64,000 nucleotides of DNA from NCBI RefSeq assembly GCF_009832745.1, contig NZ_VRMJ01000005.1, forward strand, positions 115,744 through 179,743. The letters run 5' to 3'. The translations under genes were made by a program, and so were the position numbers. Shown here one piece after another: positions 36,832 through 44,954 of this stretch (positions within the stretch are counted from its first letter, which is position 1; each line of letters begins with the position of its first letter). The DNA comes from Polaribacter septentrionalilitoris. Its GTDB lineage: Bacteria > Bacteroidota > Bacteroidia > Flavobacteriales > Flavobacteriaceae. The notes beneath the pieces are model-generated. The model searched no databases. It was given only the letters and a program-made list of their open reading frames with translations, and was not told the origin of the DNA.

Positions 36832-37668
36832 TTAGCCTAAACCAACATCCAAAGACATCATAACAATAAAACCACCTATAAAACCAAGTGTGGCAATATC
36901 TGTGTATTTATCTCTCTGAGTTTCAGGAACCACTTCCTCAATTACCACAAAAATCATTGCTCCAGCTGCAAATGCTAAAGCGTAAGGTAAAATTGGTGTG
37001 AAGAAAGAAACTGCTAAAGCTCCTAAAACTGCTGCTACAGGCTCTACAATTGCAGATAATTGCCCATACCAAAAACTTTTTAAACGACTAACTCCTTGAC
37101 GTCTTAAAGGCATTGCTACTGCAAAACCTTCAGGAAAATTCTGAATTCCAATTCCAATTGCTAATGAGATTGCAGCAATAATCATCTCTGTTTGCTCTAC
37201 ACCTACCAAAGTTGATGCTGCTCCAAATAAAACTCCTACTGCCAATCCTTCTGGAATATTGTGGAGGGTAATTGCCAAAACCAATAAAGTAGACCTGTGT
37301 AATTCTGTTTTTACACCCTCTTTTTCACTTTCTTTAAAATTGATGTGTAAATGCGGTAAAATTTTATCCATACCAAATAAGGCCAAAGCACCCAAAGCAA
37401 AACCAACAGCAGATGGAATTACTTTTACAAAACCTTCACCTGGACTGTTATCTATGGCTGGTGCTAATAAGCTCCAAAAACTTGCAGCTACCATAACTCC
37501 CCCAGTGAAACCCAACATTCCGTCTAAAACGGCTCTATTCATTTTCTTAAAAAAGAACACTAAAGCAGCACCTGCTGCAGTTAATCCCCAAGTAAATAAT
37601 GATGCATATAAAGCAGCTTGAATAGGGTGTTCTTTACCAAAATCGACTAATTGATCGAAAAAACTCAT
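36832..37668 (-). CDS. ZIP-family metal transporter (GufA/ZIP11-like)
   Basis: A 278-residue inner-membrane transporter with about eight helices. The metal-binding motifs of ZIP helices 4 and 5 are present: LHNIPEGLAVGVLFGA and QNFPEGFAVAMPL, with AIVEPVAAVLGA. These are typical of the GufA subgroup that moves Zn, Mn or Fe into the cytoplasm. It overlaps the upstream DtxR-family regulator by four bases, so it is probably controlled by that regulator. Which metal is carried cannot be read with confidence. Confidence 0.93.
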   Translation of the reverse strand: MSFFDQLVDFGKEHPIQAALYASLFTWGLTAAGAALVFFFKKMNRAVLDGMLGFTGGVMVAASFWSLLAPAIDNSPGEGFVKVIPSAVGFALGALALFGMDKILPHLHINFKESEKEGVKTELHRSTLLVLAITLHNIPEGLAVGVLFGAASTLVGVEQTEMIIAAISLAIGIGIQNFPEGFAVAMPLRRQGVSRLKSFWYGQLSAIVEPVAAVLGALAVSFFTPILPYALAFAAGAMIFVVIEEVVPETQRDKYTDIATLGFIGGFIVMMSLDVGLG

Positions 37669-38321
37669 ATTTTTTTTATGTATAAATTGTTTGCTATTTT
37701 CTTTGAGATAGACAATTTTTCTTCTCCTACTTTTATAGATAAGGAATCGTCAAAATCTTCTTTTTCTAAAACCGTTATTTTTTTTCCTAAGGTGATGCCT
37801 TTTTTATCTAAAAACTGTAAAAATTCTGAGGAAGAATCATCAACACCTACACAAATTCCGGTTTCGTTTTTTGCTAAGGTTGATAGTAAACTTTTTTCTA
37901 TTGTTTTTAAATTCCCTTCTTTATCAGGAATTGGATCTCCATGTGGATCATGAGTAGGAAAGCCTAACAAGACATCTAATTGATTGATTAATTTAGGTGA
38001 TTTTATATGTTCTAATTGTTCAGCTACATCATGCACTTCATCCCAAGAAAAATTTAATTTTTCAACCAAAAAAACTTCCCATAATCTATGCTTACGAACA
38101 ATATTTGCTGCAGTTTTTTTACCTAAACCTGTTAAATGCACTCCTTTATATTTCTTGTAAACCACGACTTTTTTCTCAGACAATTTTTTAATCATATCTG
38201 TTACAGAAGACGCTTTGGTTTCTAATTGTTCTGCAATTGCATTTGTACTGATACCTTTATCAGAATCTAACTCTAAATGATAAATTGCTTTTAAATAATT
38301 TTCTTCAGAAAGGGTAAACAT
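37665..38321 (-). CDS. DtxR/MntR-family metal-dependent repressor
   Basis: A 218-residue regulator: N-terminal winged helix (TNAIAEQLETKASSVTDMIKKL), dimerisation domain, and a C-terminal SH3/FeoA-like domain. Compared from memory with DtxR, the ancillary-site ligands are kept (KHRLWE and VHD), and Glu-His of the primary site are kept in AEQLEHI, but the DtxR Cys102 position is Glu, as in MntR. The MntR ligands Asp8 and Glu11 are Asn and Lys here. The metal is therefore uncertain. It forms an operon with the ZIP transporter and diverges from a TonB receptor. Confidence 0.93.
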   Translation of the reverse strand: MFTLSEENYLKAIYHLELDSDKGISTNAIAEQLETKASSVTDMIKKLSEKKVVVYKKYKGVHLTGLGKKTAANIVRKHRLWEVFLVEKLNFSWDEVHDVAEQLEHIKSPKLINQLDVLLGFPTHDPHGDPIPDKEGNLKTIEKSLLSTLAKNETGICVGVDDSSSEFLQFLDKKGITLGKKITVLEKEDFDDSLSIKVGEEKLSISKKIANNLYIKKI

Positions 38322-38340
38322 TATTTATTTTTTACTGAGA

Positions 38341-38368
38341 CAAATATACTATTTTTATTTATATCAAA
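38341..38368 (-). promoter_or_regulatory. Promoter of the dtxR-ZIP operon
   Basis: On the minus strand TTTG, 16 bases, TATATTTG. The minus 7 element matches exactly and ends 19 bases before the regulator ATG; the spacing is slightly short. The 22-bp palindrome lies just upstream of its minus 33 element. Confidence 0.65.
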
Positions 38369-38372
38369 ATAT

Positions 38373-38394
38373 TTTTTTAGGCAAGTCTAAAAAA
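38373..38394. promoter_or_regulatory. Candidate operator for the DtxR-family repressor
   Basis: TTTTTTAGGCAAGTCTAAAAAA, a 22-bp inverted repeat with mismatches only at four central positions (18 of 22 self-complementary). The half-site TTTAGGC resembles known DtxR/MntR boxes. It lies between the divergent regulator and TonB-receptor promoters and occupies the minus 33 position of the receptor promoter, where binding should repress. Confidence 0.65.
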
Positions 38395-38399
38395 TAAGT

Positions 38400-38407
38400 T
38401 ATATTTG
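38400..38407 (+). promoter_or_regulatory. Minus 7 element of the TonB-receptor promoter
   Basis: TATATTTG, an exact TAnnTTTG, ending 19 bases before the ATG. The minus 33 region is TTTAG inside the palindrome, at 19-base spacing, so the core promoter and the operator overlap. Confidence 0.6.
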
Positions 38408-38426
38408 TCGAAATTATAAAACTAAG

Positions 38427-40700
38427 ATGAAACTTTTTTTTACAATCATATTATTTTTATCAGTAGGCATATCAGCAACTTTTAGCCAAAAAAATAGCAT
38501 TTCAGGTAAAGTTACCTCAGCAGGAGAACCACTACCTTATGTGAATATATATTTAAAAAAAACAAAATTAGGTACCTCTACGAATGAGAATGGTTTTTAT
38601 CGAATTAAGAACATTCCTGATGGAAAATATACATTAATCTTAAGCTCTGTTGGTTTTAAAACAAAATCTGTTAAAGTTATGTTTTCTAGTGGAAAAGCAA
38701 TTAGTAGAAGTTTTATTTTAGATGAAAGTAATTCTTTAGATGAAATTGTGGTTTCTGGAACTTTAAAACCTGTGACAAAAGCCAATAGTCCTGTTCCTAT
38801 TGAGGTATATAGTAAAACTTTTTTTAAAAAGAATCCTACTCCATCAATTTTTGAATCACTACAAAATGTAAATGGAGTAAGACCTCAATTAAACTGTAAT
38901 GTTTGTAATACAGGTGATATTCATATTAATGGTTTAGAAGGGCCCTATACTTTTGTTTTAATTGATGGAATGCCAATTGTTAGCGGACTTTCTACGGTTT
39001 ATGGTTTAACTGGAATTCCGCAAGCTTTAATAGAACGTGTAGAAGTTGTTAAAGGTCCAGCTTCTACTTTGTATGGATCTGAAGCTGTTGGTGGAATTAT
39101 TAATATCATCACAAGAAAACCTTCAAATTCTCCTGCACTTTCCACAGATACTTTTGGGAGTTCTTGGGGCGAAATTAATACAGATATTGGTTTACGATAC
39201 AAATTATCAGAAAAAATTCAAGGTTTATTAGGAGTTAATTATTTTAATTTTCAAAATAGAATTGATAATAACAACGATGGTTTTACAGATTTAACTCTAC
39301 AAAATAGAATATCAATTTTTAATAAAGTTGATATTAGAAGAGAGAATGGAAAGACATTTACAATAGCTGGTAGATATGTTTACGAGGATAGATGGGGAGG
39401 TGAAACTAATTGGAAAAAAGAATTTAGAGGTACAGATGTTATTTACGGAGAAAGTATTTACACCAATAGATGGGAAACATTTGGAACCTACCAGTTACCC
39501 ACAACAAAAAATATTAATTTTCAATTCAGCGCAAATGGACATCATCAAAACTCTATATATGGAACCGATTTTTATGATGCAGATCAATTCATTGCTTTCG
39601 GACAATTTATCTTTAATAAAAATATCAAAGAAAATCAAGATTTAACCCTTGGCTTAGCATACAGATATACATTTTATGACGACAACACTTTTGCTACTAA
39701 AGACACTAATGGTGTTAATAATCAGCCTTCTATTACTCATTTACCTGGAATTTTTGTACAAGATGAAATTAGTTTAAACAAAAACAACAAACTTTTATTA
39801 GGAGCAAGATGGGATTACAACAGTTTACATGGAAGTATTTTTTCTCCAAGAGTAAATTACAAATGGAATTCTAAAGATAATTCTGATATTTTTAGAATAA
39901 GTATAGGTAACGGATTTAGAGTTGCCAACGTTTTTACAGAAGATCATGCAGCATTAACTGGGGCAAGAGAAGTTGTGTTTGATGGAGAGTTAAACCCTGA
40001 AACTTCCTGGAATACCAACTTAAATTATGTAAAAAAGTTTTATCCAGGAAATTCAATAATTACTTTAGATGCAAGTGCTTTTTATACTTATTTTGACAAT
40101 AGAATTTTACCAGATTATGATACTGACCCTAATAAAATTATATATGCCAATTTAGAAGGTCATTCTATTTCTAAAGGAATTTCTCTGAATACAGATATCA
40201 TGTTTTTAAATGGTTTAGCAATTAACGCAGGAGCTACTTTAATGGATGTATCTATAACAGAAAACGGAATAAAAACAAGACAACCTTTAACAGAGAGCTT
40301 TAGTGGGGTTTGGTCTATTTCTTATTCCTTTCTAAATGATTTTAAAATCGATTATACAGGGAATATCTATGGTCCAATGCGTTTACCTTTATTGAGTGAT
40401 ACAGATCCAAGAGCATCAGAATCCCCATGGTATAGTATTCAAAATATTCAGCTTAGTAAAAGGTTCAGCAATTCTTGGGAAATTTATGGAGGAGTAAAAA
40501 ACTTATTAGACTTTACTCCTGCTGCAAATAGTATTGCTCGTTCTTTTGATCCTTTTGACAAACAAGTTGTTTTTGATCAAAATGGTCAAGCAATGGCTAC
40601 ACCAAACAACCCAAATGCATTAACATTTGACCCATCGTATGTCTACGCATCTAATCAAGGAATTAGAGGGTTTATCGGGTTAAGATATACTGTTTTTTAA
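38427..40700 (+). CDS. TonB-dependent receptor, probably metal-regulated
   Basis: A 757-residue outer-membrane receptor. Signal peptide 1-20, carboxypeptidase regulatory-like domain at about 24-100, then plug (about 112-235) with FVLIDGMPI and VEVVKGPASTLYGSEAVGGIINI, then a 22-strand-type barrel ending in RYTVF with terminal Phe. The plug has a Cys pair, CNVC at 157-160, which could bind metal or be a disulfide. It diverges from the DtxR-family regulator with a palindrome between them. An iron, manganese, zinc or metal-chelate substrate is inferred. Confidence 0.93.
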   Translation: MKLFFTIILFLSVGISATFSQKNSISGKVTSAGEPLPYVNIYLKKTKLGTSTNENGFYRIKNIPDGKYTLILSSVGFKTKSVKVMFSSGKAISRSFILDESNSLDEIVVSGTLKPVTKANSPVPIEVYSKTFFKKNPTPSIFESLQNVNGVRPQLNCNVCNTGDIHINGLEGPYTFVLIDGMPIVSGLSTVYGLTGIPQALIERVEVVKGPASTLYGSEAVGGIINIITRKPSNSPALSTDTFGSSWGEINTDIGLRYKLSEKIQGLLGVNYFNFQNRIDNNNDGFTDLTLQNRISIFNKVDIRRENGKTFTIAGRYVYEDRWGGETNWKKEFRGTDVIYGESIYTNRWETFGTYQLPTTKNINFQFSANGHHQNSIYGTDFYDADQFIAFGQFIFNKNIKENQDLTLGLAYRYTFYDDNTFATKDTNGVNNQPSITHLPGIFVQDEISLNKNNKLLLGARWDYNSLHGSIFSPRVNYKWNSKDNSDIFRISIGNGFRVANVFTEDHAALTGAREVVFDGELNPETSWNTNLNYVKKFYPGNSIITLDASAFYTYFDNRILPDYDTDPNKIIYANLEGHSISKGISLNTDIMFLNGLAINAGATLMDVSITENGIKTRQPLTESFSGVWSISYSFLNDFKIDYTGNIYGPMRLPLLSDTDPRASESPWYSIQNIQLSKRFSNSWEIYGGVKNLLDFTPAANSIARSFDPFDKQVVFDQNGQAMATPNNPNALTFDPSYVYASNQGIRGFIGLRYTVF

Positions 40701-40706
40701 TTTGCT

Positions 40707-41309
40707 TTAATTTCTTGTATCCCAAATACGTTTTCTTCTAGAATCTTTAATAACTCTTGTACTTGAGGATGAAGAGTTAGAGTCTCCAAACAATGAGAAA
40801 CGATACACAATTCCTGCTGAAGCAAAAGTATGAGATTTTTGGCTTTGAAATCTTTCTTCATTGAACCTATACATGAACTCCCCAGTTAATCCTAACTTAT
40901 CAGAAATCCAAATTGTGGCTCCTCCACCAAAATTTAATGTAGGTAAAAGGTATTTTGATCTGGTAGATTTTATAAAACTTCCACCAATCATTACAAATGG
41001 AGAAATTGTGTTTTTTGAAGTACCAAAATCATATCTTACAGAACCATCTACTGAAGCATAATGCTGAGGATTATTTAAAGTAAAAGATAGACTCCCAACA
41101 AGAGTTACATTCTTAAAAGCATAGAGCCCTCCAGAGAGTCTTGGAAATTGAGTAAAATATCGACCTCCAACTGCTGAAGCATCTTCTTTAGCGTACAACA
41201 CAGATGACGAACCAATTGAGAGGAACCATTTTTTTTCTTCATTTTGGGAGAATGATTTCAGACCAAATAAAAGAAAAAAAACTAAATATAAAATAAGTTT
41301 TCTTTTCAT
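40707..41309 (-). CDS. Small outer-membrane beta-barrel protein
   Basis: A 200-residue protein with a signal peptide (LYLVFFLLFGLKSFSQ) and alternating strands (KWFLSIGSSSVLYA, FGGGATIWISDKLGLTGEFMYRF) typical of an eight-strand barrel. ATG at 41309 (MKRKLILYL) is chosen because it gives a proper signal peptide; an in-frame ATG 51 bases upstream adds an unlikely leader. The C-terminus is Ser- and Arg-rich (SNSSSSSTRVIKDSRRKR). It is convergent with the TonB receptor, with six bases between them. Function unknown. Confidence 0.82.
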   Translation of the reverse strand: MKRKLILYLVFFLLFGLKSFSQNEEKKWFLSIGSSSVLYAKEDASAVGGRYFTQFPRLSGGLYAFKNVTLVGSLSFTLNNPQHYASVDGSVRYDFGTSKNTISPFVMIGGSFIKSTRSKYLLPTLNFGGGATIWISDKLGLTGEFMYRFNEERFQSQKSHTFASAGIVYRFSLFGDSNSSSSSTRVIKDSRRKRIWDTRN

Positions 41310-41583
41310 TTTTGCTAGGGGATTATAAATATTAACAATCATTAAACTGTTGAGCAACAAATATATTGTATTCTTTGAGAAAACAAAATAGATAAAGGTA
41401 TTTTATATGTTAAGAATTTTGAGTTTTTAAATTTTAAATAAAATATAAATATTTAACAATATTAGAATAATATCTTAATTTAAAGAAAAACAGATTTATA
41501 ATTTAACAAGTATTACATATTATTTTTGGTTTAAAGAGATAAATAGTTTTAAAATCAATACACATTTAACAATTTCTAATACG

Positions 41584-41591
41584 TATATTTG
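41584..41591 (+). promoter_or_regulatory. Minus 7 element of the mfd promoter
   Basis: TATATTTG, an exact TAnnTTTG. It overlaps a TTG codon at 41589 that opens the longest mfd frame. Transcription from here would start near 41597, so translation must begin further down, at TTG 41607. No good TTG is seen at the minus 33 position. Confidence 0.5.
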
Positions 41592-41606
41592 ACAAAATTT
41601 TCAACG

Positions 41607-44600
41607 TTGAGTACGCAGAACATTGTAAATCAATACCAAAAATCTGCGAATGTTTCGCAGATTATTCAACAGCTACAAGAAGACAAAAACCATATTCAAA
41701 TTTCAAATTTGGTGGGTTCTTCGTTGTCTTTTGTGATTTCAGAAACTTTTAAAAAAGCAGACAAACCTTACCTTTTAATTTTTAATGATAAAGAAGAGGC
41801 TGCCTATTATTTAAACGATTTAGAACAACTTTTAGGCGATAAAAACGTGCTATTTTACCCTGGTTCTTACAGAAGACCTTATCAAATAGAAGAAACAGAC
41901 AATGCCAATGTTTTATTACGTTCTGAGGTTTTAAATAGAATAAACTCAAGAAAAAAACCTGCTGTAATTGTTACTTATCCAACTGCGTTGTTTGAAAAAG
42001 TAGTTACCAAAAAAGAACTAGAAAAAAGCACTTTAAAAGTTACTGTTGGCGAAAATTTATCGTTAGATTTTGTAAACGAAGTTTTATTTGAATATAAATT
42101 TAAACGGGTAGATTTTGTTACAGAACCTGGAGATTTTTCAGTAAGAGGTGGTATTATAGATGTGTTTTCTTTTTCTAATGACGAACCCTATAGAATAGAG
42201 TTTTTTGGTGATGAAATTGACAGTATCAGAACCTTTGATGTAGAAACACAATTATCTAAAGAGAAACTGAAAAAAGTTTCTATAATGCCCAATGTAGAAA
42301 ATAAAACTTTAGAAGAAAATAGAGAAAGTTTTCTTAAATACATTTCCTCTAAAACTGTAGTTTTTGTAAAAAATCAAGCTTTACTTACGGGTAATTTAGA
42401 TAAGTTTTACAAAAAAGCAGAAGAAGCTTTTTTAACTTTATCTAAAGAAATAAAACATGCAAAACCCAATGAATTGTTTTGCGATGGTAATTTTATTTTA
42501 AAACAGTTACAAGATTTTACAATCGTTAATTTTGATGCAAATCCGCATTCAGAACTTGTTACAGCATCCAATAAAATTGTAGATTTTAATACAAACCCAC
42601 AACCCTCATTCAACAAAAAGTTTGATTTATTAATAGACAATTTAGAAGAATACCATAAAGCTGGTTTTACCAATTATATTTTTTGTGCAAACGACCAACA
42701 AGCAAAACGTTTTCATGATATCTTTGATGATTCAGAAAAAGAAGTTCATTACGAAACTGTTGTTTTTCCTTTATACCAAGGCTTTGTAGATGTAGATAAT
42801 AAACTGATTTGTTATACAGATCATCAAATTTTTGAACGTTACCATAAATTCCGATTAAAAAATGGCTATGCAAAAAAACAAGCCATCACACTTCAAGAAT
42901 TAAACAAACTAGAAATTGGCGATTACGTAACACACATGGATCATGGAATTGGAAAATTTGGTGGTTTGCAAAAAATTGATGTGCAAGGTAAAAAGCAAGA
43001 AGCCATAAAATTGGTGTATGGAGAACGTGATATTTTATATGTAAGCATTCACTCTTTGCACAAGATTTCTAAATTTAATGGAAAGGATGGAAAAGCACCT
43101 AAAATTTATAAATTAGGTTCTGGTGCTTGGAAAAAAATAAAACAAAAAACCAAAGCTAGAGTTAAACATGTTGCGTTTAATTTAATTCAATTATATGCGA
43201 AAAGAAAACTACAAAAAGGTTTTGCTTTTGGACCAGATACGCATATACAGCATGAATTAGAAGGTAGTTTTATGTACGAAGATACACCAGATCAATTTAC
43301 AGCTACACAAGATGTAAAAACAGATATGGAAAAAGAACAACCTATGGACAGGTTGGTTTGTGGTGATGTTGGTTTTGGTAAAACAGAAGTTGCAGTAAGA
43401 GCCGCATTTAAAGCGGTTGATAATGGTAAACAAGTAGCCATTTTAGTACCAACAACTATTTTGGCTTTTCAACATTACAAAACGTTTTCTGAACGTTTAA
43501 AAGATTTTCCAATCAAGATAGATTATCTAAATAGATTTAGAACTGCCAAACAAAAAACAGCTGCAATTGAAGGTGTAAATAGTGGTGCTGTAGATATTAT
43601 TATTGGTACACATCAGTTGACAAATCAACGTATAAAATTTAAAGATTTAGGGCTTTTAATTATTGATGAAGAACAAAAATTTGGAGTTGCTGTAAAAGAT
43701 AAATTGAAAACTTTAAAAGAAAATGTAGATACCTTAACCTTAACTGCAACACCCATACCAAGAACTTTGCAATTTAGTTTAATGGCTGCCAGAGATTTAT
43801 CAGTTATAAAAACTCCACCACCAAACAGACATCCTATAGAAAGTCATGTAATTCGTTTTGGCGAAGAAACGATTAGAGATGCTATTTCTTACGAAATTTC
43901 AAGAGGAGGACAAATTTTCTTTATTCATAACAGAATAGAAAATATAAAAGAAGTAGCTGGTTTGTTGCAAAGGTTAGTACCATCTGCAAAAATTGGTATT
44001 GGTCATGGGCAAATGGAAGGCAAAAAACTAGAGGATTTAATGCTCGGTTTTATGAATGGAGATTTTGACGTTTTGGTTTCTACAACCATTATAGAAAGTG
44101 GTTTAGACGTACCTAATGCCAACACCATTTTTATTAATAATGCCAATAATTTTGGCTTATCTGATTTACATCAAATGCGAGGTAGAGTTGGACGTTCTAA
44201 CAAAAAAGCGTTCTGTTATTTTATTACACCACCTTATCATATGATGACAGATGATGCCAGAAAACGTATAGAAGCACTCGTTTTATTTTCTGATTTAGGT
44301 AGTGGAATTAACATTGCCATGAAAGATTTAGAAATACGTGGTGCTGGAGATTTGTTAGGTGGAGAACAAAGTGGTTTTATTAATGATATTGGTTTTGATA
44401 CCTATCAAAAAATATTGCAAGAAGCCATCGAAGAATTGAAAGAAAATGAGTTTAAAGAACTCTATCCAATAGATACTTCAAAGCCAAAAGAGTTTGTAAA
44501 AGAGGTACAAATTGATACCGATTTTGAAATTTTGTTTCCAGATGATTATGTAAATTCGGTTACAGAAAGGTTGAGTTTGTATGAAAAATTATCTGACTTA

Positions 44601-44954
44601 AAAACCAATGAAGAATTAAAAACTTTTGAAAGCGAAATTGTTGACAGATTTGGAGAAATACCTACACAGGTAGAAGATTTATTTGATTCAGTTAGAATAA
44701 AATGGTTAGCAAAAGAGCTAGGTCTAGAAAAAATTATACTAAAACAAAAAAGAATGATTGGCTATTTTGTGTCTGATCAACAAAGTGATTTTTATCAAAC
44801 AGATGCCTTTTCTAGCATGTTAAAATACGTACAACAAAATAGCAAGAGTTGCGTAATGAAAGAGAAGCAAACCAAAAACGGATTGCGTTTACTAATTACA
44901 TTTATAAAAATAGATTCTGTAAAAAAAGCTTTAGAAATTTTGAATACAATTTAA
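41607..44954 (+). CDS. mfd: Transcription-repair coupling factor
   Basis: An ATP-driven translocase of 1115 residues that removes stalled RNA polymerase and recruits UvrA. It has the UvrB-homology region at the N-terminus, the CarD-like polymerase-binding domain (LEIGDYVTHMDHGIGKFGG), Walker A CGDVGFGKTEVAVRA near residue 586, LLIIDEEQKFGV, and TATPIPRTLQFSLMAARD. I chose TTG at 41607 (STQNIVNQYQK); a TTG at 41589 is in frame but lies in the promoter. There is no ATG near the start. It overlaps the convergent MutS-like gene by four bases. Confidence 0.95.
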   Translation: MSTQNIVNQYQKSANVSQIIQQLQEDKNHIQISNLVGSSLSFVISETFKKADKPYLLIFNDKEEAAYYLNDLEQLLGDKNVLFYPGSYRRPYQIEETDNANVLLRSEVLNRINSRKKPAVIVTYPTALFEKVVTKKELEKSTLKVTVGENLSLDFVNEVLFEYKFKRVDFVTEPGDFSVRGGIIDVFSFSNDEPYRIEFFGDEIDSIRTFDVETQLSKEKLKKVSIMPNVENKTLEENRESFLKYISSKTVVFVKNQALLTGNLDKFYKKAEEAFLTLSKEIKHAKPNELFCDGNFILKQLQDFTIVNFDANPHSELVTASNKIVDFNTNPQPSFNKKFDLLIDNLEEYHKAGFTNYIFCANDQQAKRFHDIFDDSEKEVHYETVVFPLYQGFVDVDNKLICYTDHQIFERYHKFRLKNGYAKKQAITLQELNKLEIGDYVTHMDHGIGKFGGLQKIDVQGKKQEAIKLVYGERDILYVSIHSLHKISKFNGKDGKAPKIYKLGSGAWKKIKQKTKARVKHVAFNLIQLYAKRKLQKGFAFGPDTHIQHELEGSFMYEDTPDQFTATQDVKTDMEKEQPMDRLVCGDVGFGKTEVAVRAAFKAVDNGKQVAILVPTTILAFQHYKTFSERLKDFPIKIDYLNRFRTAKQKTAAIEGVNSGAVDIIIGTHQLTNQRIKFKDLGLLIIDEEQKFGVAVKDKLKTLKENVDTLTLTATPIPRTLQFSLMAARDLSVIKTPPPNRHPIESHVIRFGEETIRDAISYEISRGGQIFFIHNRIENIKEVAGLLQRLVPSAKIGIGHGQMEGKKLEDLMLGFMNGDFDVLVSTTIIESGLDVPNANTIFINNANNFGLSDLHQMRGRVGRSNKKAFCYFITPPYHMMTDDARKRIEALVLFSDLGSGINIAMKDLEIRGAGDLLGGEQSGFINDIGFDTYQKILQEAIEELKENEFKELYPIDTSKPKEFVKEVQIDTDFEILFPDDYVNSVTERLSLYEKLSDLKTNEELKTFESEIVDRFGEIPTQVEDLFDSVRIKWLAKELGLEKIILKQKRMIGYFVSDQQSDFYQTDAFSSMLKYVQQNSKSCVMKEKQTKNGLRLLITFIKIDSVKKALEILNTI

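Noticed and set aside
37259..37621. Open frame of 120 codons opposite the ZIP transporter gene
   Set aside because: Antisense to a well-supported ZIP gene with intact motifs. The product resembles nothing known and has no promoter or start context.
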